A stretch of 64,000 bases of DNA from Geobacteraceae bacterium (GTDB taxonomy: Bacteria > Desulfobacterota > Desulfuromonadia > Geobacterales > Geobacteraceae), in the NCBI GenBank assembly GCA_009773645.1, contig WSYB01000013.1, positions 1 to 64,000 of the forward strand, in the 5' to 3' direction. Under the pieces are notes generated by a model. That model ran no database searches. It saw nothing but the letters and a program-made list of their open reading frames with translations, and was not told the origin of the DNA. Positions within the stretch are counted from its first letter, which is position 1. Every line of letters starts with the position of its first letter. A program made the position numbers and the translations under genes. This document shows positions 55,501 through 63,846 of the stretch, piece by piece.

Positions 55501-57159
55501 GGTGCGGATACTTCCAATCTGACCGATCACACCGATTTCGGTCCTGTTGTCGGGGAAGTCGTGCGCAGCTTTGTCATTCACAACACCGGGACCGGAGTTC
55601 TGAACATAAGCAGCGTAGCAGTCGAAGGCGCCGATGCCGGCTATTTTCACCTGACCAAAACTCCTAGGGGGACGGTTGCCGGGGGAGGGAGTACGACTTT
55701 CAGCATCGCATTTTCTCCCTTGGGAGAACTGCGCAGGGCCACGGTAACCGTGTCATCAGACGATCAGGATACGCCCGTCTATACATTCAGTATTCAAGGG
55801 GGCGGTCTATCCCAAACCATCGTTCCCCCCAAAGTGACTATTGGAAGATGGTCATTCGACGAAGGGGCGGGGACGGTTGCCCATGACGAAACGACAAACG
55901 GGCATGACGTCAATCTCTTCGGCGCAGGATGGGCACAAGGTATAATGGGCTCGGCGCTATCCTTCGATGGTGTCGATGACTACGCTACCATCCCCTCGAC
56001 GGCCGCCCTGAGCTTCGGAGAAAATGAGAGCTTCACCGTCGAAGCGTGGATCAAGGTCGCGCCGGGCATCACGGGAGAAAGGGTGTTCCTGGGCAATCGA
56101 TCCGGGTCCACCGGCACGGGTTTCTCTCTGGCCGTCCTTGGTGAGGGGAACTGTCGTCTTCACGTCAGGTTCGCCGATACGGATGGTGATGACACGGGCT
56201 ATCTCGGCAACAACATCGGTGCCTGCATAAACGATGGGAGATGGCACCATGTGGGGGTCGTTGTTGATCGAAGCCTGCAACAAGCCACCTTCTATACCGA
56301 TGGCACAATGGGAGCCGCCATCGGTTTGCAGTCCATCGGCCGAAACGGAATCGGGGACCTCACGAGCGGAGAGCCCTTGAAGATAGGGGCCGGCGCCGAT
56401 ACATACTATGGAGGTCTGGTGGATTCCGTTGCGATTTACAAGCATATAGTGGACATGGAGCAGTCGGTGAGGGAGATGCGTGCGGATGTTGCCATCACGG
56501 CAGAAGCATTTCCTGTTCCTCTAACGCTTGGGAACAGCTTGACTTACAGGATCACGGTTTCGAACAACGGGCCTTCGCCGAGTGTAGGGACCTACGTTCA
56601 GCCTTATCTCTACACAGATTCTGAATTCATGGGCGGATCGCCCGAGTGCACAGAGGCGGGCGGATACGTGGAGTGCGCTGCCGGCGTCCTTGCGTCCGGT
56701 GAGTACAGGACCTTTGAAGTTCTCTTCCGCCCCCTTTCCCTGCCTGATTCCCGACAGTATGAGAGCGGTATTTGGTCCTGGACACTGACTACCGATCCGA
56801 ACTTTGATAACGACTATGCCCAGATGTCTACAGATATCCTCGAGAGCGACATCTCTTCCCTGGTGAGCATCACAACATCGAGCTTCGTCTACAACCGGGC
56901 CACCAAACTCTACACCGGCAACCTGACCGTCACCAACTCCGGCCAGACGGCACTTTCCGGACCTTTCGCCCTCTGGCTGAACAACCTGACCGGCGGCGTC
57001 ACCCTGGTCAACGGCAACGGCACCTTCAACGGCTACCCGCACATCGACCCGACAGCTCCGACAAACCTCAACCCCGGCGAGTCATTTAGCGTGCCGCTTC
57101 AGTTCAGTAACCCGGCCAATGCAAAGATCAGCTTTTCCCCGGTGACGTTCCGGAAATAG
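52597..57159 (+). CDS. Giant secreted multidomain protein (PKD, two choice-of-anchor-D, LamG, CARDB-like)
   Basis: 1520 residues behind AAAGGAGC. A long signal peptide with hydrophobic core VVLVGLLFLAIPAVAP. The first 450 residues have no recognised domain. Then a PKD domain (about 525-610: FTVNFSAENS, LSFTWDFDDANIS), a beta-rich lectin-like region, two choice-of-anchor-D repeats (about 870-960, 965-1065; ASDFSVTSAP and DAGYFHLTKTP), a LamG-type domain (about 1080-1280: ALSFDGVDDYATIP), a CARDB/DUF11-like repeat, and a C-terminal domain of about 100 residues shared with the alkaline phosphatase. Likely a cell-surface or extracellular binding protein. Confidence 0.85.
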   Translation: MAIPIPLLITVLIRSAGRVRAVVLVGLLFLAIPAVAPGKTIENPYYLDPAWKLWYENPEPVGSIQPPALSNRLYPDDADTTANPGRFLEFRKTDWPERKYAGFWYDVYSSRDSAHSYIRSSWSGDFGNKVTLRPPDSHMHLVGGDLMSSGANWTSQSTTLMGHDLANSQGNIYGLERSYYFANVLRSGPTHISYMDRSLLYSTDLYTALVPCYYNSIGSSGSETMALTKLLIAGGYLPRDLKPALLRNGLFIPTMLYIWKAALPYDVPHDHELKHRVAYTSYGDGSANDYGGSNVNQVSVIANRYDPTAHLRNMVNLAKSMTVAPPIALLRHLETTGGTLGSSNTTAIRVNQGSGETVSVRVSLEDSYDLQKLPLSIRATVLYGNKDTAVVHERGTIYSITVPHDPKLPQGRTVVAFVPNNGITDGNPAMVSIYRSTGPKNYRVEPVGGIRDAAILPGETAAFDLTSRDFNGFPVDFSKWEGIGELDGNIFHWATAPETPEGVYPVRIVASDGSSGNGYNDGQASIRVSKTVADISIVGEGPTIGNAPFTVNFSAENSRDSQGNPLSFTWDFDDANISSQSTPSHTFEKPGIYEVKLTASGPLGSNTAKRLIEVRHFWPLALNNGWTAGGIDTSVWSGTGASVVTDSALGTRLRMKAAVSGQPDTLTTNASFSLPLYVEVDFRRNETAPPNTGIRVLGSLVGNPAGVTNSVYMQHDTSIGHPSAADPTKWQTLFINQQLRLPDLRSLLRMYVDEDPDNAGKIRYRGYLDSDMGERSFAFDNQNPNESWFNSKLALVTTSTSIFDIWRMQVWQPGGAATGPEINVLSDGRTVVERQLTSDASDKEVLVYRNGTYFGVPSSAGGSLSKTFTIRNDGDMPLQLTGASPYVVISGAAASDFSVTSAPNPTIEPGKVTSFDVLFAPGAAGARTAKLSIGSNDPDEATYAFSIQGRGFETPNIDVRGNGLRIKNGADTSNLTDHTDFGPVVGEVVRSFVIHNTGTGVLNISSVAVEGADAGYFHLTKTPRGTVAGGGSTTFSIAFSPLGELRRATVTVSSDDQDTPVYTFSIQGGGLSQTIVPPKVTIGRWSFDEGAGTVAHDETTNGHDVNLFGAGWAQGIMGSALSFDGVDDYATIPSTAALSFGENESFTVEAWIKVAPGITGERVFLGNRSGSTGTGFSLAVLGEGNCRLHVRFADTDGDDTGYLGNNIGACINDGRWHHVGVVVDRSLQQATFYTDGTMGAAIGLQSIGRNGIGDLTSGEPLKIGAGADTYYGGLVDSVAIYKHIVDMEQSVREMRADVAITAEAFPVPLTLGNSLTYRITVSNNGPSPSVGTYVQPYLYTDSEFMGGSPECTEAGGYVECAAGVLASGEYRTFEVLFRPLSLPDSRQYESGIWSWTLTTDPNFDNDYAQMSTDILESDISSLVSITTSSFVYNRATKLYTGNLTVTNSGQTALSGPFALWLNNLTGGVTLVNGNGTFNGYPHIDPTAPTNLNPGESFSVPLQFSNPANAKISFSPVTFRK

Positions 57160-57169
57160 GAGAAAAACC

Positions 57170-57256
57170 ATGAACTCCCTTACAATAAAATCAGTTAGAT
57201 TAAAGAAAACGGCCGATAAGGGATATTTGCCTATATTTTACAGTTTCTTAATATGA
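57170..57256 (+). pseudogene. Truncated copy of the PEP-CTERM gene start
   Basis: The 1520-residue gene ends GGAAATAG and runs into GAGAAAAACCATGAACTCCC; the alkaline phosphatase gene ends GGAATAG and runs into GAGAAAAACAATGAACTTTC, the start of the intact gene at 59433. Here the frame closes after 28 codons (MNSLTIKSVRLKKTADKG). It is the stump of a duplicated downstream gene. Confidence 0.55.
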
Positions 57257-57319
57257 TCGAAATAATCTTGCTCTATACTCCACTGCAATTGAATTAAAGG
57301 AATTGTGGAATCTTATTTC

Positions 57320-57394
57320 GGGAACTTTGCCGACCTCTCAGGAGGGACCGGAAAGCCCGCTACGAAAGAACCTTCGTAGCGGGCTTTTGTTTTT
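57320..57394 (+). ncRNA. GEMM-like half-aptamer fused to terminator, copy 2
   Basis: GGGAACTTTGCCGACC, CAGGAGGGACCGGAAAGCC, then the perfect 15-bp hairpin AAAGCCCGCTACGAA / TTCGTAGCGGGCTTT and a T-run. Same architecture and similar sequence as 52369-52442. It is followed within 20 bp by a complete GEMM riboswitch. Confidence 0.65.
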
Positions 57395-57407
57395 TTCAAG
57401 CTTGAGT

Positions 57408-57478
57408 ATTTTTCGCCAAACCCATCGCAAGGTGGGGACGGAAAGCCACGGGTCCGCCGCGGACAGCCGGGTTGCCTT
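57408..57478 (+). promoter_or_regulatory. GEMM-I riboswitch with G20 core (c-di-GMP type)
   Basis: Pieces in order: TTCGCCAAACCC, a GCAA-capped stem, GTGGGGACGGAAAGCC, second stem (GGTCCGCCGCGGAC), AGCCGGGTTGCC. The specificity base is G at 57415, so c-di-GMP is the expected ligand. The 3' strand is shared with the terminator at 57465, so binding should switch the alkaline phosphatase operon on. Confidence 0.88.
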
Positions 57479-57509
57479 TCTCTATAGGAGAGAGCACCCG
57501 GCTTTTTTT
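57465..57509 (+). terminator. Riboswitch-controlled terminator
   Basis: AGCCGGGT (57465-57472, part of the aptamer) pairs with ACCCGGCT (57496-57503), with an inner stem TTCTCT/GGAGAG and a run of seven T at the end. Confidence 0.88.
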
Positions 57510-57643
57510 GTATGCATCTGATGCAAATTTTTTGGAAAGGAGGAGTGAAAACTTAAGTACCGACAACCTCCAATGCGCACAACCGATGATGGCTACATTC
57601 TCAGGCAGTATCAAATTTGCTCGTGAAGAAAAGGAGAAGAACC

Positions 57644-59422
57644 ATGCGTTTCAAGACAAAACATGCAATTTTGGGCATTACCGCCGGGGCGACGCTGCTC
57701 GCCTCGACCCAGATGGCCCTGGCAGCCGGGCAGGCCAAAAACGTCATCCTGATGATCAGCGACGGTCAGGGGTTCAACACGATCAAGGCCACCGACTATT
57801 ACACCGGCAACACGGGGGTGTACGAGAGCTTCATGCATAAATACGGCATGAATACCAGCTCGGCCGGCAAGCGCGGCGGATACGTGGGCGCGCCCTACAA
57901 CCCGGCGTCCATGGCCGGAAGTTTCGCGTATGCCATGACCGGCGCGACCGACTCGGCCTCGGCAGCAACGGCCATGTTCACCGGCGTGAAGAACTTCGAC
58001 AACGAAGTCAACTACACCACAGACGGCAAGGCACTGGTTACGTTCTTCGAGAAGGCCGCCAAGGCAGGCAAGAGCATCGGCGCCATCTCAAGCGTAGACT
58101 GGACGCACGCCACACCGGTCAGCGTCTTCGGGCACAACATCGCCCGAGGCAACTACGGCCAGATGGCCAAGGAAGCCATCTACGGCGCCAACCCCATCAG
58201 CAATAACAACTTCTACGACGCCGGCAACTACAACGGGAACCTGAAGGTCGTCATGGGCCCGGGCAACCCCTGGTATGACAACAACGCCGTTCTGCGCACC
58301 ACCCCCAACTACGGTCTGATCGGCGAGCAGAAGCACTGGGACGACCTTAACGCCGGCATCAACGGTTGGAACCTCGTCACCACGCAGGCCCAGTTCGAGG
58401 CTCTGATGAGCGGCCCGACCCCCGACAAGGTCCTGGGCATGCCCCAGGCCTACGACACCTTGCAGTATAGCCGCACCGGCCTGGGCCCACTCAACGACAA
58501 ATCGTTACCCTATGACGATGCGCTCAACGCCGGTGTGCCCAACCTGGTCACCATGACCAAGGCCGCTCTGAACGTGCTCGACAACGGCAGTAACGGCTTC
58601 GCGCTCATGATCGAAGGGGGCGCCATCGACTGGGCCAACCATGCCAACCTTACCGGTCGCATGATCGAGGAACAGATCGACTTCAACAACTCCGTCCAGG
58701 CGGTCGTCGACTATCTGGACAGCAACACCAACGGCAACAACTGGGACAACACCCTGCTGATCGTCACTGCCGACCATGAGTGCGGCCACCTCTGGGGCGA
58801 CGGCCGCGTCCTGGGCTCCACCTTCTTCGACGTGAACGCCAACGGCGTGTTCGATCACGGCGTTGACTACGCCCATGTCAAGAACAACGGCGTAGGCGTA
58901 CTGCCGGAGACCTGGTACCACTCGGGCAGCCACACCAACGCCCTGGTTCCCTTGTTTGCCAAGGGCGCCGACAGTGAATTGCTCGCCAATCATGTCGTCG
59001 GGACTGAGAACAATCTCAAGGCCATCTACAATCTGGATGACACCTGGAGCGGCAAGTACATCGACAACACCGGCGTCTTCCACGTCATGAACACGGCGTC
59101 CCTCGCCACTGACATCTCTTCGCAGGTGAGCGCCACAACCACTTCGTTCGTTTACAGCCGCGCCACCAAACTGTACAGCGGCAAGCTGACCATAACGAAC
59201 ACAAGCGCAACCCCGATCAGCGGTCAGTTGATAGTATCACTGAACAACCTTACTTCGGGTGTCACGCTGACAAACGCCGGCGGTACGGATAACGGAACTC
59301 CCTTCGTCAAACCGGTCATGACCGGCGACCTGAATCCGGGCGCATCGATTACCGTTCCGCTGGCTTTCAGCAACCCGTCTAACGCCAAAATCAACTTTAC
59401 CCCTGTGACATTCCAGGAATAG
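57644..59422 (+). CDS. Secreted alkaline phosphatase with C-terminal shared domain
   Basis: 592 residues from MRFKTKHAIL after AAAAGGAGAAG. Signal peptide ends STQMALAAGQ. Catalytic features of the PhoA superfamily: ILMISDGQGFNT (metal Asp), the nucleophile serine in TGATDSASAATAMFTG, IEGGAIDWANHAN, VTADHECGHLWG and HSGSHTNALVPLFAKG. It hydrolyses phosphomonoesters outside the cytoplasm. Residues about 497-592 form the domain shared with the 1520-residue protein (DISSQVSATTTSFVYSRATK, PSNAKINFTPVTF), possibly for anchoring or export. First gene of a c-di-GMP-type riboswitch operon. Confidence 0.93.
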   Translation: MRFKTKHAILGITAGATLLASTQMALAAGQAKNVILMISDGQGFNTIKATDYYTGNTGVYESFMHKYGMNTSSAGKRGGYVGAPYNPASMAGSFAYAMTGATDSASAATAMFTGVKNFDNEVNYTTDGKALVTFFEKAAKAGKSIGAISSVDWTHATPVSVFGHNIARGNYGQMAKEAIYGANPISNNNFYDAGNYNGNLKVVMGPGNPWYDNNAVLRTTPNYGLIGEQKHWDDLNAGINGWNLVTTQAQFEALMSGPTPDKVLGMPQAYDTLQYSRTGLGPLNDKSLPYDDALNAGVPNLVTMTKAALNVLDNGSNGFALMIEGGAIDWANHANLTGRMIEEQIDFNNSVQAVVDYLDSNTNGNNWDNTLLIVTADHECGHLWGDGRVLGSTFFDVNANGVFDHGVDYAHVKNNGVGVLPETWYHSGSHTNALVPLFAKGADSELLANHVVGTENNLKAIYNLDDTWSGKYIDNTGVFHVMNTASLATDISSQVSATTTSFVYSRATKLYSGKLTITNTSATPISGQLIVSLNNLTSGVTLTNAGGTDNGTPFVKPVMTGDLNPGASITVPLAFSNPSNAKINFTPVTFQE

Positions 59423-59432
59423 GAGAAAAACA

Positions 59433-60065
59433 ATGAACTTTCTTAAAATCAAACTTATTGTCATCGCCGTCATCATGTTCGCAGCCAGCTCGGCCTTTGC
59501 GGCATTAGGATACGACGTAACTGTCAACACCTCCAGCCTCATCAACCAGGAGGGCTATCTTTACTTCCAGTATACTCCCGTGAACGCAGTAGATTCTACC
59601 GTCACGCTTTCCAACTTCAAAATGGACGGCAGCGGGCTCCATGCCATTCCCACTTCTCAAAGCAGCTCGGTTACCGGCCACCTGTTCTCTTCCGTCACTT
59701 TTGCCAATGCCCCAACTGAACTCAACGATTACAACCATGGCGTCAACGGATTCAGCAATGACATCAAATTCCATCTCGAGTTCGCATCCAACTCTTTAGG
59801 TGCGCCTGCTGGCGGAAGCAGCACCTTCTCCCTCGGCCTGTTCAGGGACGTAAATGGCCAAACGCCGCTTTTTAACGTAAGCGGGATTAATTACTCTGTC
59901 CCCGGGACCCTGTTCACCATCGATCTGAACAATGACGGTACCACTGCTTTCCAGACACTGGCGAACGAAGCAACCGTCACCCCCACCCCCATCCCGGCCG
60001 CGGCCTGGCTGCTCGGCTCCGGACTCATGGGTCTGGTCGGAATCAGGCGTAAAATGGTTCTTTGA
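59433..60065 (+). CDS. Exported protein with PEP-CTERM-like (VPTPIPAAAW) tail
   Basis: 210 residues starting 10 bp after the phosphatase stop, with TAGGAGAAAAAC as binding site. Signal peptide MNFLKIKLIVIAVIMFAASS...AFA (quoted in part). The tail PTPIPAAAWLLGSGLMGLVG then IRRK is the proline-alanine variant of the PEP-CTERM exosortase signal. The middle is beta-type sequence with no enzyme motif. Probably a surface protein co-expressed with the phosphatase. Confidence 0.87.
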   Translation: MNFLKIKLIVIAVIMFAASSAFAALGYDVTVNTSSLINQEGYLYFQYTPVNAVDSTVTLSNFKMDGSGLHAIPTSQSSSVTGHLFSSVTFANAPTELNDYNHGVNGFSNDIKFHLEFASNSLGAPAGGSSTFSLGLFRDVNGQTPLFNVSGINYSVPGTLFTIDLNNDGTTAFQTLANEATVTPTPIPAAAWLLGSGLMGLVGIRRKMVL

Positions 60066-60133
60066 CGACTCGGGCGGAACCGAATGGTGCCGCCCGTAAT
60101 TTTTGCACAAACCCCGATAAAGGAGACGCATCA

Positions 60134-60769
60134 ATGAAAACCATGCTTCGCACCCTTGCCGCCGCCGTGCTTGGCGTAATCTGTTACGCGGGCGTCACCC
60201 ACGCCGCAATCGCCATTGACTTTACCGGCACAACCGTTGATTGGAACGACGGCACTAACTACTCCCTCGGCTGGAGCTTCACCGCCAACCGGGATCTCTA
60301 TGTCAACTCCCTCGGTGTCTATGCCGCGCCGGAGTTCGGCACAGGCAACCGGGTCTTTACGCAGAACCATGCCGTCGGGATTTTCGATGCCAGCAAGAAC
60401 TTGGTCGCTTCCACTTCGGTCAGCAATGCCGACCCCCTGAATAACTTCTTTCGCTACCATTCTCTTGAGACGCGCGTCCAGCTTACGGCTGGCGCCACCT
60501 ACTACATCGCCGCCGCCATGGGCGCTGACCAGTTCACCTGGAACACCACAGATTTCTCAGTCAACCCTTTAATCACCTACACTGGCAGCTATTACACGGT
60601 CAGCGACACTCTGGCCTTCCCAACAACAGCCGATGATATGACCCAGCTAGCAAACGGCACCTTCGGCCCGAACATGGACGTAACCCCGACGCCGATTCCG
60701 GCCGCCTTCTGGCTGCTCGGCTCGGGGCTCGGCATGATCGGGGCGGCACGTCGGAAGCTGTCGAAGTAA
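60134..60769 (+). CDS. Exported DUF4082-like protein with PEP-CTERM-like tail
   Basis: 211 residues from MKTMLRTLAAAVLGVICYAG after AAAGGAGACGC. The segment LGWSFTANRDLYVNSLGVY resembles DUF4082, a presumed carbohydrate-binding beta domain. The tail PTPIPAAFWLLGSGLGMIGA then ARRK is the same exosortase-signal variant as in the preceding gene. Third gene of the phosphatase operon. Confidence 0.87.
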   Translation: MKTMLRTLAAAVLGVICYAGVTHAAIAIDFTGTTVDWNDGTNYSLGWSFTANRDLYVNSLGVYAAPEFGTGNRVFTQNHAVGIFDASKNLVASTSVSNADPLNNFFRYHSLETRVQLTAGATYYIAAAMGADQFTWNTTDFSVNPLITYTGSYYTVSDTLAFPTTADDMTQLANGTFGPNMDVTPTPIPAAFWLLGSGLGMIGAARRKLSK

Positions 60770-60811
60770 GAAAGTTCAGACCATTTCCATAAAGTTCACC
60801 GGAGGATTTCT

Positions 60812-63706
60812 ATGAAGGGGATTTTTTCAAAATTGAAGCAGTATCTGGCCACGGCTGCCATCTCCGCTCAACTGCTTGCCTTCGGAGCCGGCGCGGCTTG
60901 GGCAGTGCCGGTAGCCAATCTGAAGGTTAAGCTCCTGGCTATCAACGACTTCCACGGCCAGTTGTCCCCCAAGACCGTCAGTGGCCGCCCCGCCGGCGGC
61001 GCAGCGGTCCTCGCTTCGTATCTGAAGAATGCCCGGACCGGCATGGAGGACCGGAGCATCATCGCCAGCGCCGGCGATTTCGTGGGCGCTTCACCCGCAA
61101 ATTCGGCCCTGCTGCAGGACGAGCCTTCGATCCAGTTCCTGAACACCCTGGCCAACGCCTATTGCAGCGACAAGATGAACTCCCGCTGCAACATCGTCGC
61201 CACCGTGGGGAACCATGAGTTCGACGAAGGGGTCGCAGAACTGCAGAGAATGATGAACGGAGGAAACCACGCAAACGGACCTTTCCTGGAAAACCCATAC
61301 GGCGGAGCCCGTTATCCGTTTGTTGCGGCCAATGTGGTTGACACCGCCACCGGCAACACCCTCTTGCCGCCGTACGTCATCAAGACCGTGCGTAACACCC
61401 CCATTGCCTTCATCGGCGCGGTTCTGAAGGATACGCCGAACATCGTCGCGCCGGCCGGCGTAGCCGGTCTCACCTTCCTTGACGAGGCAACCGCCATCAA
61501 CAGCTACATCCCGGAACTACAGGCCAAAGGGGTCAAGGCGATCGTTGCGGTCATCCATCAGGGGGGGGCCGACGTCGATAGCATCGTCAGCAAACTTGAT
61601 GGCGAGATTGATGTGGTCATCTCTGGTCACAGCCATGGCAACACCAATAAACTGGTCAAAAACGCTGCCGGCAAGGATGTTCTGGTCACCCAGGCCTATT
61701 CCGCTAGTACCGCCTATGCCGACATCAACCTGGAGATCGACCCCTATAGCAAGGATATCGTCAAGAAAACGGCCAGCATCGTAACCACTTACGGCGACGC
61801 CGGCCCAGGCCTGACTCCCGATATGACGGTGGCCGGGATCGTGGATACAGCCAACACCACGGTCCAGCCCTTGGTCTCTGTGGTGGTTGGCGAGACCTCG
61901 GCAGGCATCACCCGGACCCAGAACCCGGCTGGTGAATCCGCGCTCGGCAACCTGATAGCCGACGCCCAGCGCGCCTTTGAGGGGACCGACTTCGCCTTCA
62001 TGAATCCGGGCGGCATTCGTGCCGACCTTGATAAGGGGCCGGTCGCCTGGGGAGAGCTCTTCACCACCCAGCCCTTCGGCAACCTGATGGTCAGGATGAC
62101 CCTGACCGGCCAGCAGATCTACGACGTTCTCGCCCAGCAGTGGGCGAACCCGTCCTATCCCAGGATGCTCCAGGTCTCCGGCCTCACCTATACTTGGACA
62201 GACAACGGCGCCGGAAAAGCCGGGACCATCACCGAAGTTCTCAAAGACGGGATATCTATCGACAAGGGGTTAACCTACACCGTTACGGTGAACAACTTTC
62301 TCGCAGGGGGCGGCGACAGCTTCACCGTCTTCAAGAGCGGCCTTAACCCGGTAGTAGATGCCGCTGATATCGACGTGCTCGTCTCCTACATCAAGGGGCT
62401 GGCCCAGCCGTTCAACGCGACCATCGAAGGCCGCGTAACGAAGATAGTCCCGACCGCCTCCGCGGCAGCCGCGAAATTCGCCGTATTCAGCGACCCTCAT
62501 CTGTACGACGTCTCAATACTCGGCGGAGTGACCAACGGCGTAGTTACAAGCCCTGAACTTGCCGCCGATCTCACCCGGGACCGCAAGATGCTCGTGGAGA
62601 GCGGCGAAATACTGACCAGCGTGATCAATGACCTCAAAACGAAACCTCTCGATTTCGTCCTGGTAACGGGCGATCTGACCAAGGACGGCGAGCTCGTCGA
62701 CCACCAACTGATGGCCGCCAGGTTGTCCGAATTGAAGGGGACCGCGAAAAAGGTCTTCGTCATCCCGGGCAACCATGACATCTATAATCCTCATGCCTTG
62801 AATTACACCACCTCGCCCCCTACACCGGCTGCCTTTGTCAGCCCGGCGGAGTTCAAACAGATATATGCCGATTTCGGATACAAGGACGCGATTTACAAGG
62901 ACCCTAATTCCCTGAGCTACATCGCGGAGCCGGTACCGGGAGTCTGGCTGTTCGCCCTCGATTCATGCCGGTACGCCGACAACCTGAGCCAGGGCTCGCC
63001 CGAAACCACCGGGGCCTTCAGCGCCGCCACTCAGACCTGGATCCTCGACAGGCTGAACGCGGCGAAATCGCGGGGTAAGTCGGTCATCGGCATGATGCAC
63101 CACGGCCTCCTGGAGCATTTCACCGGCCAGTCGGTCCAGTTTCCCGAATATGTCCTGCAGGACTGGCAGACCGTCTCAAAATCCCTTGCCGACAGCGGCC
63201 TCAACATCATCTTTACCGGTCACTTCCATGCCAATGACGTGACTCAAAAGGACTTCGCCACTTCCGTCCTCGAAGATATCGAAAGCGGTTCCCTGGTTAC
63301 TTACCCATCCCCTTACCGGACGGTCGATTTCGATCTCGTCAACAGCAAGCTGGCAATCCAGACCACCGACGTCGCCAGTATCGCGTCCCACCCGTCTGAT
63401 TTCGTCGACTATGCGAAGAACTACCTGCAGTCCGGCATGACCGGGATAACCAGGAATCAGCTTGCCCAACCCCCTTACAACCTGACCGATCCGACTCTCA
63501 GTTATGTGACCGGTTTGGTGGTGCCGGCGTTCATGGCCCATTACGCAGGTGACGAGACGCCGGATGCCACGACTGTGGCGAACTATACGAGCATGATGGG
63601 GAGCCCCGATCCGGTAACCAAAGGTCTCGGCCAGTCACTCTACTCCCTCTGGACCGATCTCTTGCCGGGGGACAACAACCTTGAACTGACGATCGGCGGC
63701 ATGTAG
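60812..63706 (+). CDS. Bifunctional 5'-nucleotidase / calcineurin-like phosphoesterase, exported
   Basis: 964 residues. Signal peptide to about residue 31 (LLAFGAGAAWAVP). First metallophosphoesterase domain (about 38-330: LLAINDFHGQL, SAGDFVGASP, VGNHEFDEG, ISGHSHGNTN), then the 5'-nucleotidase C-terminal substrate domain (about 345-520: MNPGGIRADL, NNFLAGGGDSF). A second phosphoesterase follows (about 550-830: AVFSDPHLYD, VTGDLTKDGE, IPGNHDIYNP, GMMHHGLLEHF, FTGHFHAND). Such a UshA-CpdA-type fusion would release phosphate and nucleosides from extracellular nucleotides. Fourth gene of the phosphatase operon. Confidence 0.92.
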   Translation: MKGIFSKLKQYLATAAISAQLLAFGAGAAWAVPVANLKVKLLAINDFHGQLSPKTVSGRPAGGAAVLASYLKNARTGMEDRSIIASAGDFVGASPANSALLQDEPSIQFLNTLANAYCSDKMNSRCNIVATVGNHEFDEGVAELQRMMNGGNHANGPFLENPYGGARYPFVAANVVDTATGNTLLPPYVIKTVRNTPIAFIGAVLKDTPNIVAPAGVAGLTFLDEATAINSYIPELQAKGVKAIVAVIHQGGADVDSIVSKLDGEIDVVISGHSHGNTNKLVKNAAGKDVLVTQAYSASTAYADINLEIDPYSKDIVKKTASIVTTYGDAGPGLTPDMTVAGIVDTANTTVQPLVSVVVGETSAGITRTQNPAGESALGNLIADAQRAFEGTDFAFMNPGGIRADLDKGPVAWGELFTTQPFGNLMVRMTLTGQQIYDVLAQQWANPSYPRMLQVSGLTYTWTDNGAGKAGTITEVLKDGISIDKGLTYTVTVNNFLAGGGDSFTVFKSGLNPVVDAADIDVLVSYIKGLAQPFNATIEGRVTKIVPTASAAAAKFAVFSDPHLYDVSILGGVTNGVVTSPELAADLTRDRKMLVESGEILTSVINDLKTKPLDFVLVTGDLTKDGELVDHQLMAARLSELKGTAKKVFVIPGNHDIYNPHALNYTTSPPTPAAFVSPAEFKQIYADFGYKDAIYKDPNSLSYIAEPVPGVWLFALDSCRYADNLSQGSPETTGAFSAATQTWILDRLNAAKSRGKSVIGMMHHGLLEHFTGQSVQFPEYVLQDWQTVSKSLADSGLNIIFTGHFHANDVTQKDFATSVLEDIESGSLVTYPSPYRTVDFDLVNSKLAIQTTDVASIASHPSDFVDYAKNYLQSGMTGITRNQLAQPPYNLTDPTLSYVTGLVVPAFMAHYAGDETPDATTVANYTSMMGSPDPVTKGLGQSLYSLWTDLLPGDNNLELTIGGM

Positions 63707-63784
63707 CTCTGGGCATAAACAGAAGGCACGCAAATTGTCATAAAGGACAGTCGCTATAGGGGCCACTGACTTTTGCCAGGACGA

Positions 63785-63813
63785 CCGGGACCGGGGTGCG
63801 ACCCCGGTCCCGG
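63785..63813 (+). terminator. Strong hairpin after the nucleotidase gene
   Basis: CCGGGACCGGGGT, loop GCG, ACCCCGGTCCCGG: perfect 13-bp stem. No T-run follows, so termination would not be classical; it may mark an mRNA 3' end or processing site. Confidence 0.5.
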
Positions 63814-63846
63814 CACTTATGTAATTCCATCGAATAGGAGGGGAAA

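Noticed and set aside
57170-57643. Additional coding gene in the phosphatase leader
   Set aside because: The short frames there overlap two terminators and a riboswitch; the 28-codon frame is a duplicated gene stump.
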